Shown here one piece after another: positions 1 to 10,700 of a DNA stretch of 64,000 nucleotides (the stretch's first letter is position 1; every line of letters starts with the position of its first letter). The position numbers and the translations under genes were made by a program. Source of the DNA: Candidatus Symbiopectobacterium sp. NZEC151 (GTDB lineage Bacteria > Pseudomonadota > Gammaproteobacteria > Enterobacterales > Enterobacteriaceae); NCBI RefSeq assembly GCF_025962655.1, contig NZ_JAGFPE010000001.1:1116001-1180000 (forward strand), in the 5' to 3' direction. A model generated the notes under the pieces. The model was given only the letters and a program-made list of their open reading frames with translations. It was not told the DNA's origin and ran no database searches.

Positions 1-1394
1 AACGACAATTGCCCGGTCGTCACGCGCGGTTGGGTATTAAGACGTAAGGGACGGGAAAGCGCACGGGCGGTTGGCGTATCCGCGAGTCGTAATCCGGCAT
101 AATCCCCCTGATAGACCACGCGCCCGCCGTCAATACCGGCGGCCGGCCCCATATCAACAATGTTATCGGCGATGGCGATAACCGCCGGATCGTGCTCCAC
201 CACCAGCACCGTATTGCCTTTGTCACGCAAACCGCGCAACAAGGTATTGAGTTGATGCACATCGCGTGGATGCAAGCCTGCACTGGGCTCATCAAAGATA
301 TAGGCGATATCGGCAAGGTTGCTATTCAGATACCGCACCATTTTGACTCGTTGCGCTTCTCCGCCGGACAAACTTGCTGTCGCGCGCGCCAGACTCAGAT
401 AATCCAATCCCAACGTCGCCATTTGCTCCAGTCGCTCGATCATTGCCGCTACCACCGAGACAACCGGAGCAATCGCCAACCCGCGCAAAAAAATCAGCAA
501 CTGCCCGACCTCCATTGCCGCACAATCCGCAATCGACTTGCCCGCAATGTTGCACGACAGCACGGTGGGGTTAAGCCGCGCGCCCACACAATCAGGACAG
601 GTCTGGCGCGCGATCACCGCGGCCAACCCTTCACGCTCCGCCTGTGTCAAACGGCTGGGTTCATGATCGAGATAAGCGCGTCGAAAGCGCGGGATCACCC
701 CCTGATAGCGCGCGGTTGCTGGCCATCCAGGTAAAGGCTGCGTCACCGCGCGATCGTCGTCATACAGTAAGGTCTGCCACTCGGCGGACGAATAGTCTGA
801 CAGCGGTTTGTCATTATCAAACAGCCCAGAGCAGACGTAGCGTTTCCAGCGGTAGCTACCGGGCGCAAACGTGGGAAAGCGAATCGCGCCCTGATTGAGC
901 GATCGGCGGCGATCGAACAGCCGTTCAATATCAAGCTGATCTACCACGCCGAGCCCCTGACACTGGGGGCACATACCCTGAGGATGATTAAAAGAAAACA
1001 CGTTTGCATAGCCAATAAAGGGCTGACCAGCACGAGAAAACAACAGGCGTAGCAAAGGCTGAATATCGGTCGCGGTGCCGACCGTGGAACGCGCATTACC
1101 GCGCAGCGGTTGTTGATCGACAATAATGGATGCGGGCAGATAACGTAAGGCATCAGCCTGCGGCTGACCGTAATGCGTGAGTCGATGGCGGATAAACGCG
1201 CTGTGGCTTTCGTTGAACTGACGCTGTGATTCTGCGGCTAGCGTGTCAAACACCAGTGAGGATTTGCCAGAGCCGGATACGCCGGTAAACACGGTGATAC
1301 ACCCTTTGTGAATACGCAAGCTGACATTACGCAGGTTATTTTCACGCGCGCCGATAATCTCCATATCACGATAACCTCGGATCGCGTTGCTCAT
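1..1394 (-). CDS. UvrA-like excinuclease ABC subunit A paralogue (partial, C-terminus beyond window)
   Basis: The gene starts at the ATG at 1392-1394 and runs off the left edge, leaving about 464 residues. Near the N-terminus is a Walker A loop (GVSGSGKSSL) typical of UvrA. A zinc-finger-like CPQC is followed later by CPDC. An ABC signature LSGGEAQRVKM, a Walker B-like YIFDEPSAGLHP and a switch region VVEHD follow. UvrA proteins are DNA-damage-sensing ABC ATPases of nucleotide excision repair. The domain spacing is compact, as in short UvrA paralogues linked to drug tolerance, rather than the ~940-residue housekeeping UvrA. Its ATG overlaps the stop of the MarR gene (ATGA), so the two are probably co-transcribed and translationally coupled. 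Family assignment is firm. A role in drug or genotoxin tolerance rather than repair is inference from the MarR neighbour. Confidence 0.9.
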   Translation of the reverse strand, partial: MSNAIRGYRDMEIIGARENNLRNVSLRIHKGCITVFTGVSGSGKSSLVFDTLAAESQRQFNESHSAFIRHRLTHYGQPQADALRYLPASIIVDQQPLRGNARSTVGTATDIQPLLRLLFSRAGQPFIGYANVFSFNHPQGMCPQCQGLGVVDQLDIERLFDRRRSLNQGAIRFPTFAPGSYRWKRYVCSGLFDNDKPLSDYSSAEWQTLLYDDDRAVTQPLPGWPATARYQGVIPRFRRAYLDHEPSRLTQAEREGLAAVIARQTCPDCVGARLNPTVLSCNIAGKSIADCAAMEVGQLLIFLRGLAIAPVVSVVAAMIERLEQMATLGLDYLSLARATASLSGGEAQRVKMVRYLNSNLADIAYIFDEPSAGLHPRDVHQLNTLLRGLRDKGNTVLVVEHDPAVIAIADNIVDMGPAAGIDGGRVVYQGDYAGLRLADTPTARALSRPLRLNTQPRVTTGQLS

Positions 1395-1858
1395 GGTTGA
1401 TCCGCCCCGGCCCGCGCCTCCTGCATGGCTAATGCCGCACTGACCTTCTCGCACAGCTCAGTGAAAATGGCTTGCTCACCCGCAGACAGGGCTTCCATTG
1501 CGCGCTGTGCCGCATCGCGGCGGCCGTCTGCCGCCCGCGCCAGAAAATCGCGCCCGAGTTCGGTTAATACGGTAACTTGCGCACGCCGATCGTCATCGTC
1601 CTGCACCTGTGCGATCAGCCCCAAATCTTTCAAAACGCGTAGGGATTTGGATACGCCGGTGCGAGCAATACCCAGTCGCTCGCCCAATGCAGAAGGCGTC
1701 ATTCCGCCTTGCAGTCGCAGCAGTTCCAAAATGTCATACTGCCCCCAGCTTACGGCTTCTGGCGTATAACGCGCTCGCCGAGCCACCAGCACACACTGCA
1801 AACCGGACAACGCGTTTTCCAACGCGCTGGGTTCCGGCAGCTTGCCGTGTTCAGACAT
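1391..1858 (-). CDS. MarR-family transcriptional regulator
   Basis: This is a winged-helix regulator of about 155 residues. The central region has the MarR recognition-helix pattern (GMTPSALGERLGIARTGVSKSLRVLKDLGLI as two short blocks, SALGERLGIARTGVSK then SLRVLKDLGL) followed by the wing DDDDRRAQVTVLTELG. MarR proteins are dimers that usually repress their own operon and release DNA on binding a phenolic or stress ligand. I prefer the ATG at 1858, which has AAGG six bases upstream. An in-frame ATG at 1879 has its Shine-Dalgarno too close. The stop overlaps the start of the UvrA-like gene, forming a two-gene operon. A long perfect inverted repeat just upstream (1888-1934) is the probable autoregulatory operator. 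Confidence 0.88.
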   Translation of the reverse strand: MSEHGKLPEPSALENALSGLQCVLVARRARYTPEAVSWGQYDILELLRLQGGMTPSALGERLGIARTGVSKSLRVLKDLGLIAQVQDDDDRRAQVTVLTELGRDFLARAADGRRDAAQRAMEALSAGEQAIFTELCEKVSAALAMQEARAGADQP

Positions 1859-1887
1859 CGATAACCTTGTCACTTGCATTCCTTACA

Positions 1888-1934
1888 GAAACCAATTTGG
1901 CTATAAATCGTGATTTATATAGTAAATTGGTTTC
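1888..1934. promoter_or_regulatory. Nested inverted repeat, probable MarR operator
   Basis: Perfect 11-bp arms GAAACCAATTT (1888-1898) and AAATTGGTTTC (1924-1934) flank a second inverted repeat, TATAAATC-GT-GATTTATA (1902-1919). The structure lies 30 to 76 bp upstream of the preferred MarR start and covers the expected promoter. Nested AT-rich palindromes are typical MarR-dimer operators. Binding by this particular MarR is inference. The segment 1889-1901 recurs exactly in the glucan synthase promoter at 4722-4734. Confidence 0.7.
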
Positions 1935-1977
1935 TATTTGGAAATCAAATGATCATTGCACACCTGCATTGAGTGCA

Positions 1978-2487
1978 CTAATCACCTTTCCCCTTACGCC
2001 ATTTACGCAAACGCCCATGCGCGTTGTTATAAGGGGAAGAGGTATTGAATTGAATCATGCGGCCTTGCGTCCATTTTCCGTACCACGGCTGGCCGTAAAG
2101 TTGCTCATCGCTGCTGGCGTTGATGTGAGCAACAATGTGCGCCTGAGCGGCGATCAGACGTTCAATCACCTGCGTAAAAGGGAGTGCCTCATAATCGTGA
2201 TAGAATTTTTGTGCCAACCGACCCAGCTCATTCCATTTGAACCCTGTTTCAGGAAAATCAATGGGCTCACCGGCGGCATCCCGCGCCAGCCATTTCAGCA
2301 CCAGTTCATTCCATCCCAACAGATAGGCGGCGAGGTTGTTCACGCTCATCATCGTGTCTTTAGCGTGTCCCGGCAGGCTTGGTTCATCCACAACTGCGGC
2401 AGGCACCTGCGCAAACTCCTTGCACAGCTTACTGAATTCGCCGTCGATTGCCGCCAACAACGCGGCTTTGTCTTGTGGAACCGCCAT
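1978..2487 (-). CDS. ClbS/DfsB family (DUF1706) four-helix-bundle protein
   Basis: The protein has 169 residues and matches the ClbS/DfsB pattern: an N-terminal KAALLAAI segment, NNLAAYLLGWNELVLKWL in the middle, a Glu/Phe-rich FPETGFKWNELG, and a C-terminal WTQGRMIQFNTSSPYNNAHGR (split here as WTQGRMIQFNTSS and PYNNAHGR), which is characteristic of the family. ClbS is the colibactin self-protection protein, which opens the reactive cyclopropane. Most homologues outside clb clusters have no proven substrate. An AGAGG sits directly before the ATG. It is transcribed in the same direction as the HAD and MFS genes upstream (84-bp gap) and lies next to the UvrA/MarR pair, which suggests a detoxification role. 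That role is inference. Confidence 0.85.
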   Translation of the reverse strand: MAVPQDKAALLAAIDGEFSKLCKEFAQVPAAVVDEPSLPGHAKDTMMSVNNLAAYLLGWNELVLKWLARDAAGEPIDFPETGFKWNELGRLAQKFYHDYEALPFTQVIERLIAAQAHIVAHINASSDEQLYGQPWYGKWTQGRMIQFNTSSPYNNAHGRLRKWRKGKGD

Positions 2488-2571
2488 CCTCTTTCCCCGT
2501 CTTAACGCGAATACTGCTGAGCGATAAGACTACCGCACGTTGATATCCCAGACAGTGATCCTGCTCCGATA

Positions 2572-3234
2572 CTAACGCGCGGACGTCGTGGCTAGCGCAT
2601 GGATAGCCGGAAGCAAATCCGCTGGCGATTGGCACAACCGGTCTGCGCCGCTGCTGACCAACTCTTGTAACGAGCCATATCCCCAGCGTGCGCCAATCGA
2701 TAACAGGTGGTTATGCTGCGCGCTAACAATATCTTCTTTACGGTCGCCGACCATGACCGATATGGAGGGCGGCAAACCCTGCTTGCCCACCAGATGCGCC
2801 ACCAGCAGCCGTTTATCGTCCATGCTGCCATCCAGCGGTGTGCCGAGAATGTCGTCAAACAGCGCGCTGATGCCGATACGCGCCACTATCCGTTCCGCAA
2901 AAGGTTGTCGTTTTGAGGTGGCGATAAACAGCCGATGTCCCTCGGCGTGCAGCGTTTGAAGCACCGGCTCAATGCCCGGATACATCAATCCCTGAAGTAA
3001 CCCGACGCGACCATAATGTTCACGATAGAGCGCCACCGTCTGCGCTACGCGATCGTCACCAAACGGTGCCAGCAGCGTCGCGACAATCTGATCCATCGGT
3101 GGCCCAATCAAGGCGGTGATGTCCGTCTCTTCGGCCATACGGTGCCCTTGCTGTTCCAGCGCGTAGGCCAGACTGGCGCGAATCCCCGGCACAGAATCCA
3201 CCAGCGTACCGTCCATATCGAAAATAACATTCAT
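2572..3234 (-). CDS. HAD-superfamily hydrolase (phosphoglycolate phosphatase-like)
   Basis: The protein has about 220 residues. HAD motif I is at the very N-terminus (FDMDGTLVDS, nucleophile Asp and general acid Asp). Motif II is TSKRQ, and motif IV is GDRKEDI. The cap insertion between motifs I and II is the size seen in the Gph/PgmB group. Such enzymes dephosphorylate small phosphorylated metabolites, and the substrate cannot be told from sequence. I chose the ATG at 3234 because it places motif I normally and is preceded by AAGGAACAAGGG. A longer reading from 3282 would add 16 residues with no domain and overlap the MFS gene. It starts only 10 bp after the stop of the Bcr-type transporter, so the two are probably one operon. 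Confidence 0.88.
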   Translation of the reverse strand: MNVIFDMDGTLVDSVPGIRASLAYALEQQGHRMAEETDITALIGPPMDQIVATLLAPFGDDRVAQTVALYREHYGRVGLLQGLMYPGIEPVLQTLHAEGHRLFIATSKRQPFAERIVARIGISALFDDILGTPLDGSMDDKRLLVAHLVGKQGLPPSISVMVGDRKEDIVSAQHNHLLSIGARWGYGSLQELVSSGADRLCQSPADLLPAIHALATTSAR

Positions 3235-3244
3235 CCCTTGTTCC

Positions 3245-4465
3245 TTAATCGGGTTCACCTGCCGCGTTTTTGGTGCCGACACCGGTCACCATTGCCGCAC
3301 TGGCGACGGTAAACAACGCCATAATCCATGCCATGGTCCACGGCGTGCCATCACTTAACCACGCCAGCAACAGCGAGGAGATGATGCCGCTACCGTATTG
3401 CAATGCGCCGATCAACGCCGAGGCCGATCCGGTCATGGTCGGCACGGCGTCCAGCGCGGCGGCGGTGGAGGTTGCCGCCACGATGCCGTTCATCGAGAAG
3501 AAAACAAACACCAGCACCACGATAGCCAGACTGCCGCCCCACTGCATCTTGACGGCCACCGCCATAACCAGCATGGCCAACGCTGCGATCCGCGTGGCGT
3601 ATTTTACTAATATTTCCAGCGTAAAGCGCTGCACTACTGTGCGATTGACCAGACTCAGGGCCATCACCCCGAGAATATTGACGGCAAAAAGCCAGCCATA
3701 GTGCTGCGGATCAATGCCGTAATAACGGATGTAGACCAACGGCGATCCGGCAATAAACGCATAGGCCGAGACATAATAAAAGGTCACACACAGGGTAAAC
3801 CGGCGATAGCTCGGGTTTTTCAGCAGCGAATAATAGTTGCGAAACGCATCGGTGAATGAGGCATTGACGCGCTTTTCCACCGGCAGCGTTTCCGGCAGCC
3901 ACAGCAACGAAACAAACATAGCGATGCCTATCACTGCCAACAGCCAGAAAATCATCGGCCAGGTACTGACACGAATAATCTGCCCGCCCAGTAGCGGGCC
4001 GACAATCGGCGCAATCGCCATCACCACCACCAACGTGGAGAGCATCTGGGCGGCGCGCGTGCGGGCAAACAGATCGCGGATCATCGCGCGCGCCAACATC
4101 GGCCCGGTGCAGGCCCCCAACGCCTGGAAAATGCGCCAGAACACAATCTGCTCAATAGAGGTCGAACGGGCGCAGCCGATGGAGCCAATCACAAACAGCA
4201 CCATACCGATAAACAGCGGCCGACGTCGCCCAATGCGATCGCTGATCGGGCCCCAAATAAGCTGCGCGATGGCAAAACCAACCAAAAATCCGGTAATGGT
4301 TAATTCGGCATTGCCGTGCAGATCGCTACCCATCACCGGCATCGCAGGCAGATAGATATCGGTAGACAGTGAAGTGAAGGCCATCAAGGCGCTGAGGATG
4401 ACAATAAATCCCCATCCGCCCTGTTGTAATCGTTTGCGGGTAGCGGGTTGTTGCGATTGATTCAT
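3245..4465 (-). CDS. Bcr/CflA-family MFS multidrug efflux transporter
   Basis: The protein has 406 residues with about twelve hydrophobic segments. MFS motif A is in loop 2-3 (GPISDRIGRRRP). The Bcr/CflA hallmark STDIYLPAMP is in TM1, and motif C-like GPLLGGQI lies near TM5. Drug:H+ antiporters of this family sit in the inner membrane and export compounds such as bicyclomycin, chloramphenicol or sulfonamides. The substrate here is unknown. It is the first gene of a minus-strand group with the HAD phosphatase, diverging from the glucan synthase across a 291-bp intergenic region. A 15-bp palindrome about 125 bp upstream could be an operator. Confidence 0.92.
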   Translation of the reverse strand: MNQSQQPATRKRLQQGGWGFIVILSALMAFTSLSTDIYLPAMPVMGSDLHGNAELTITGFLVGFAIAQLIWGPISDRIGRRRPLFIGMVLFVIGSIGCARSTSIEQIVFWRIFQALGACTGPMLARAMIRDLFARTRAAQMLSTLVVVMAIAPIVGPLLGGQIIRVSTWPMIFWLLAVIGIAMFVSLLWLPETLPVEKRVNASFTDAFRNYYSLLKNPSYRRFTLCVTFYYVSAYAFIAGSPLVYIRYYGIDPQHYGWLFAVNILGVMALSLVNRTVVQRFTLEILVKYATRIAALAMLVMAVAVKMQWGGSLAIVVLVFVFFSMNGIVAATSTAAALDAVPTMTGSASALIGALQYGSGIISSLLLAWLSDGTPWTMAWIMALFTVASAAMVTGVGTKNAAGEPD

Positions 4466-4587
4466 GTTTATTCACTAAGCAGTTAGCATTAAGGCCGACA
4501 GCAGAGCGGGTCCCCTGCATTCGGCGTACCCTCACATCCTATCTGACGGTCAGCACCGCATTAATCCCTCAAAAGCACAATAGCGTT

Positions 4588-4602
4588 ATGAATTGAATTC
4601 AT
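4588..4602. promoter_or_regulatory. 15-bp perfect palindrome between divergent genes
   Basis: ATGAATT-G-AATTCAT is a perfect palindrome with a one-base centre, located in the intergenic region between the Bcr-type pump and the glucan synthase. Its symmetry and AT-rich arms fit a dimeric repressor site. No regulator can be named from sequence. The rest of 4466-4756 contains the divergent promoters and no gene. Confidence 0.35.
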
Positions 4603-4714
4603 GACCCCTTTCGCCATTACTTTGCCTTGAATTAATAATCAGTCAATAAAGTCAATTGAAGTGACAGTAACAGTGTTTAATATCGCAAAAAGGCCAATTA
4701 CTCGATATTTAATC

Positions 4715-4734
4715 TATACTCAAACCAATTTGGC
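4715..4734 (+). promoter_or_regulatory. Putative -10 element followed by a MarR-operator-like half site
   Basis: A TATACT hexamer (4715-4720) is followed two bases later by AAACCAATTTGGC (4722-4734). Those 13 bases are identical to bases in the left arm of the MarR inverted repeat (1889-1901). The site lies about 25 bp before the glucan synthase start, where a bound repressor would block transcription. No convincing -35 box is visible, so the promoter call is tentative. Confidence 0.4.
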
Positions 4735-4756
4735 CGCAGTGTAGACCTAAACGGTG

Positions 4757-7700
4757 ATGAGCTATCTGATGAAAATACGTTTAACGCAATGGTTTTCCTC
4801 CCTAAAAAAACAACGGCAACAGTCCCCTGCCTGGTCTGCAACGCCGGACGCCGATGATGACACTCTGAAGGCGGCACTCTTCTCCAGCGCACAAATGGCA
4901 CAGTACGGAAAAACGCTGGCGCAATCCCATAAACTCTCTGCCACATCAATGCCTTACCATTTAACCCGGCGTCTGGCGGAGAACGAAGCGGTCATCACGC
5001 GGCATTGCTCGATGCTCAGTGCCGCCGATAAGGCCAGCATTACGCCCGCCGGGGAATGGTTACTGGATAATTACTATCTGATTGAAGAGCAGATTCGTCT
5101 GGTTAGGCACCATCTGCCCAAGGATTTTGGCAAAGGGCTGCCTGTTCTACTCCCTCCCCGCCATCGTCCGCGTATTTATGATATCGCTACTGAAATTATC
5201 GCCCACGGCGATGGGCGTTGGGACAAAGAGAACCTCAGCCATTTTATCGTTGCCTATCAAGAGGTGACACCGCTCACGCTGGGAGAGCTCTGGGCATTGC
5301 CCGGTATGCTGCGCCTGGCGTTGATCGAAAATTTGCGGCGCGTCAGTATTGAAGTGGCGAACACCCAGCAAGCGCGTCAGTTAGCTGAGCGCTGGGTGAC
5401 TAAACTTGTCGCCTGCGCCGAACAACGCCCATCAGAACTGGTGATGATGATTGCCGATTTAGCCCGTTCCAGACCGCCATTAACCAGCGCTTTCGTGGCC
5501 GAGTTGGTGCGCCGCTTGCAGGGGCGAGGCAATCTGCTGATGCTGCCGCTGACATGGTTAGAACAGCAACTGGCGGATAACGGCACTTCCGCTGATGCAC
5601 TGACCCAGCGCTTTAGTCAGCAACTCGCCGCCCAGCAGCTTTCCGTCAGTAACAGCATTAACGGGTTGCGGTTGCTGAGTGAAACCCACTGGGCCGATTT
5701 TACCGAAGCAATGAGTCTGGTTGACCGGACGCTGCAACAGGACCCGGCGGGCGTCTATCCCGAGATGCATTTTGATACCCGGGATCACTATCGCCATGTG
5801 ATTGAGATGCTGGCCCGCCACAGCCGCTACAACGAAGGGGAGATAGCACAGCAGGTGCTTGCCCTGGCGCGCGCGGCGGATGCCAGCACCACCGCCCACC
5901 ATGTGGGCTACTATTTGATTGGCGATGGAAGAGCGCGGCTGGAACAACAGTTGGCAACCGACATTTCATGGATGGCGCGATTACGGGACGGTTTTAATCA
6001 GATTCCGCTGCTTTCCTGGCTGGGCAGCCTTAGCCTGCTCACCACGGCGTTCACCGCCCATTTACTGCTCAAAACCCACGAACAGGGCATGGGCTGGACG
6101 CTGTGGTTGCTGGCCGTGCCGCTGATGCTGGTCGCCAGTCAGTTAGCCACGTTCCTGCTGAGTGAAGCCACAACGCGCTGTCGCACGCCTACGCCGCTGC
6201 CACGCATGGATTTTTCCCGCGAGATACCCGCCGCTTTCAGTAGCATGGTGGTGATCCCCTGCCTGCTGACCAGCCGCGAGAGTATCAGTAAACTGCTCAA
6301 GCGGCTCGAGGTATGCTATCTGGCAAACACCAGCGCGCACCTCTATTTTGCGCTACTCACCGATTTTGTCGACAGTACCACCCCTGATGCTCAGGAGCAC
6401 AACGATCTCCTGGCATGGGCGGATGCACAAACCCGCGAACTCAACCACCGCTATGCCCGCGACGGCGATCCGGTGTTCTATCTGCTGCACCGCGCCCCCG
6501 CGTGGAACCCGAAACAAGGGGTGTGGATGGGCTATGAGCGCAAACGCGGTAAACTGGCGCTGTTAAACCGCTGGCTGCGCCATCCCGAAGGGCAATTTGC
6601 CCACATTGTCGGTAACGTGACGGGCCCGGTAAACCGGATCAAGTATGTCATCACGCTGGATTGCGATACCGTGCTGCCGCGCGATACCGCGCACAAACTG
6701 GTTGCCACGCTGGCACATCCGCTCAACCAGCCTAAGTACGATCCCGCCAGTCAGCGCGTGATTGAAGGCTATGGCATTTTGCAGCCGGGCATGGCAGAGG
6801 AGATCCCCCGTTACGGGCAAGGCCGCTATGCCACGCTGTTCAGCGGTGCGGCAGGCAACGATCCCTACACCATGATGTCATCCGACATTTATCAGGATCT
6901 GTTTGGCGAAGGCTCTTTTGTCGGCAAAGGCATCTACGATGTGGATACCTTCGTTACCGCAACGCAGCAAGTGTGCCCGGAAGATTTGGTGCTGAGCCAC
7001 GATCTGCTCGAAGGCTGTTATGCCCGTTCGGGGCTGGTCAGCGACGTGCTGTTGTATGAACAGTATCCGAACCATTATCTGGCCGATGTAGCGCGCCGCA
7101 CTCGTTGGATTCGGGGCGACTGGCAACTGCTTAACTGGCTGAAACCTCAGGTGATGCGTGCGGATGGATCGCACAGCAAAAACCCATTGAGCCTGCTGTC
7201 GCGTTGGAAACTGTTCGATAATTTGCGCCGCAGTCTGGTGCCGCCCGCCTTTTTGACACTGCTGTTCTGCGCCCTGTTGGCCGTGCCCAATCACGCCTAT
7301 TGGCTGTCGGCATTAACGCTGACAGTGCTGCTGCCCACGCTGCTGTCCACGTTTCAGGACATCATCAGCAAGCCTCGGCGCCGTCCGTTCGAGCAGCATG
7401 TGCGGTTGGTGATTGTCGGCGCGCGCCAACGTTTGTTGCGTATGGGCGTCGAGATCCTCACCTTGCCGCACCGTGCGGGGTATTCGCTTCACGCCATTGC
7501 CATCACCCTGTGGCGACTGGGTGTCAGCCGACGTAATCTTAATCAATGGACTACTTTTGCGCAGTGCAGCGCACAGCGCGACGCCGCACCGGGGCGCTTT
7601 TACCGCGCCATGTGGCTCAACGTAGCGATGGGGTTGGCTCTCCCGTTGCTGAGCGCACAGCTTGCGCCCATGCTGCTGGTGGTGGCACTGCCTCTGGGGG

Positions 7701-10700
7701 CACTCTGGTGTCTGACGCCGTTATTGCTAAGCTGGATGAGCCGCGAACCTCAACGTCAGCGAACGGCGCTGAACGCCAAGCAACAGCGACGGCTGCGACA
7801 AAACAGCCGGGAAATATGGGCGTTCTTCGAGACCTTTGTCACCGCAGACGACAACTGGCTGCCGCCGGACAATTATCAGCAAGCGCCGCACGCGGTCATC
7901 GCTCACCGCACGTCGCCTACCAACATCGGCCTGTCATTGATGGCAACGCTGACCGCCTGGGATTTCGGCTACCTGCCGCTGGAACAGGCTCTGACACGCA
8001 TCGCGGACACCCTGGATACGCTGGACAAACTGGAGCATTATCGCGGCCATTTGTACAACTGGTACGACACGCGCACGTTGGCCCCGCTGGCCCCGCGCTA
8101 TATCTCCAGCGTGGACAGCGGCAATATGGCAGGTCACCTGCTCACGCTGCACGCGGCCATGCGTGCACTGCGCCATCAGCCGGTTTTTGATGCTGCACAG
8201 GTTGTGGCCGGTCTTGATGATACGCTGCGCATTCTGGTCAGGCACTGGGGCCGTAATGCGCCAACCACACTGCGCCAAATGCAGCGTCACTGTACGCGCG
8301 CTGCCGCCCTCGCGCCCGCGGCCTTGTTGGGCGAGTTGCTGCACATGCGCGACCTCGCCTGCCGGTTACTCAACCTGTGTCCTGCGGATGAAGAGCCGGT
8401 TCGCCGCTGGGTTGAACGTCTTCATCATCAGCTCAGCGCACTGTGCGATGCCTGGTCGGCACTGCTTGGTTGGCTGCCAGAGGACTGGGGCGACGCCCCG
8501 TTACCGTCACTCTCCTGGCTGGCTCAGGCCAGCCCTGCCGGGTCGGGAACGCCCAGTGAGACCACGGTTGGCGCTGCGCAGGCGCAGCTTAGCCTGATGG
8601 CAGACATCGAACAGCGTCTGCACCAACATGCTCAGATGGATTTTGCGTTTCTCTACAATGTCACTACCAACCGGCTCAGCGTGGGATTCAGCGTCGAAAA
8701 CAACATGCTGGACAGCAGCCATTACGATCTGCTGCCCTCAGAGATCCGTCTGACCAGTTTTGTGGCTATCGCCAGCAACCAGTTGCCGGTGAAAAGCTGG
8801 GCGGCGCTCGGTCGGTTATTCACCAAAATCGACAATGAAACGGCGCTGATGTCCTGGAGCGGTTCGATGTTCGAATACCTGATGCCCAATCTGGTGATGC
8901 CGACCTATCCCGGCAGTCTGCTGGAGAAAATGAGCCAGTCGGCGGTCGAGCGCCAGATACGCTGGGGACGAGAGCGCGGCGTGCCGTGGGGCATTTCCGA
9001 ATCGGGTTATTACGCTTTCGATGCCTCACAAAATTACCAGTATCATGCGTTCGGTGTACCGGGTCTCGGCCTGCGTCGCGGGTTGGCTGATGATACGGTG
9101 ATCGCTCCTTACGCCACGCTGATGGCGCTGATGAACGCCCCGGACAAGGCCTGCGATAATCTCGCTCGTTTGAAAAAGCTCGGCGCGCACGGTGAGTATG
9201 GCTTCTATGAAGCGCTGGATTACACCCCGTCGCGTTTAGCCAACGGACAGAGCCATGCCATTGTGCGTTCGTGGATGGCACACCATCAGGGCATGGCCTT
9301 TCAGGCGCTCTCTTATGTGTTATTGGGTGCGCCAATGGTTGAACGTTTTATGTCCAGCGCCGCGTTTCAATCTGCGCGCCTGTTGCTGCAAGAACGCGTT
9401 CCTGAGGCCATTGAGCTTTACAGCCCCCGTCGGCACTTCGATGCCTATGATGGTCGTCTCAAACCTGCGCAATACCAACCGCGCCGCTTTCACGACGCCG
9501 ACACGCTGTTCCCTGAGGTGCAGTTGCTTGCCAACCATGACTATCACCTGATGGTCACGCAGTCGGGCGGTGGCTACAGCCGCTGGCGAGACATCGCACT
9601 GACCCGCTGGCGCAGCGACACCACCTGCGATAACTGGGGAAGTTACTGCTATCTCAGCGATCCGCAAACCGGTGAGGTGTGGAATACCACCTGGCAAACC
9701 GACAGCGATGCAGCCAGCCACTACGATGTGATTTTTACCGATGCCGGGGCGGAGTTCACCCGCAAAGCCGATAGCCTGCGCGTGAAAACCCATATCGTGG
9801 TGTCACCGGAAGATGATATCGAACTGCGCCGGATAACCCTGCTGCATCGGGGCCGTCACCCGCGCACCATTGCACTGACCACCTATGCCGAGGTGGTGCT
9901 GGCCCCGATGGCAAGCGATCTGGCCCATCCGGCCTTCAGCAACCTGTTTGTACAAACCGAACTGGTCCCTGACAAGGACGCTATTTTATGTCACCGCCGC
10001 CCACGCGCTCCGGAAGAGCGCGGGCCCTGGCTGTTCCACATGGCGGTGGTGCGCGGGCAGGTGGAAAGTACCGTGTCGTTTGACACTGACCGAGCCGCCT
10101 TCCTGGGACGCGGACATATTCCCGCCACGGCCACCGCGCTGCACCAACCCGGCCCACTGAGCAACAGTGCCGGTGCCGTACTCGATCCTATCCTGGCGAT
10201 ACGCCAGTGCGTGGTATTGCAACCCGGCGTGCCGGTGACGATTGACGTGTTCTATGGCGTGACGGAAAGTCGCACCCACAGTCAGGCGCTGATGGAGAAA
10301 TACCGCGATCGCCCCATTGCCAACCGGATCTTTGAATTGGCGAGTTCCCACAGTCATATTTTGCTGCGTCAAATCAATGCCAATGAAGATGACGCCGCCC
10401 TGTTTAACCGCCTTGCCAGCGCCGTGCTGTTCCCGGTGGCTGAATTGCGCGCCGAAGGGCACGTCATCACGCGCAACCGCCGCGGGCAATCGGGTCTGTG
10501 GGGATGGGGCATTTCTGGCGACTTACCGATTGTGCTGTTGACCGTCACCAGCGATGAAAGCATGGCGCTGATTACCACATTGATTCAGGCGCACCACTAC
10601 TGGCGGCTAAAAGGCCTGAAGGTGGATATGGTTATCCTCAACACCCGTCAGGGTGGCTACCAGCAGGAGCTGCATCACCGCATTATCAACCTGATCACCG

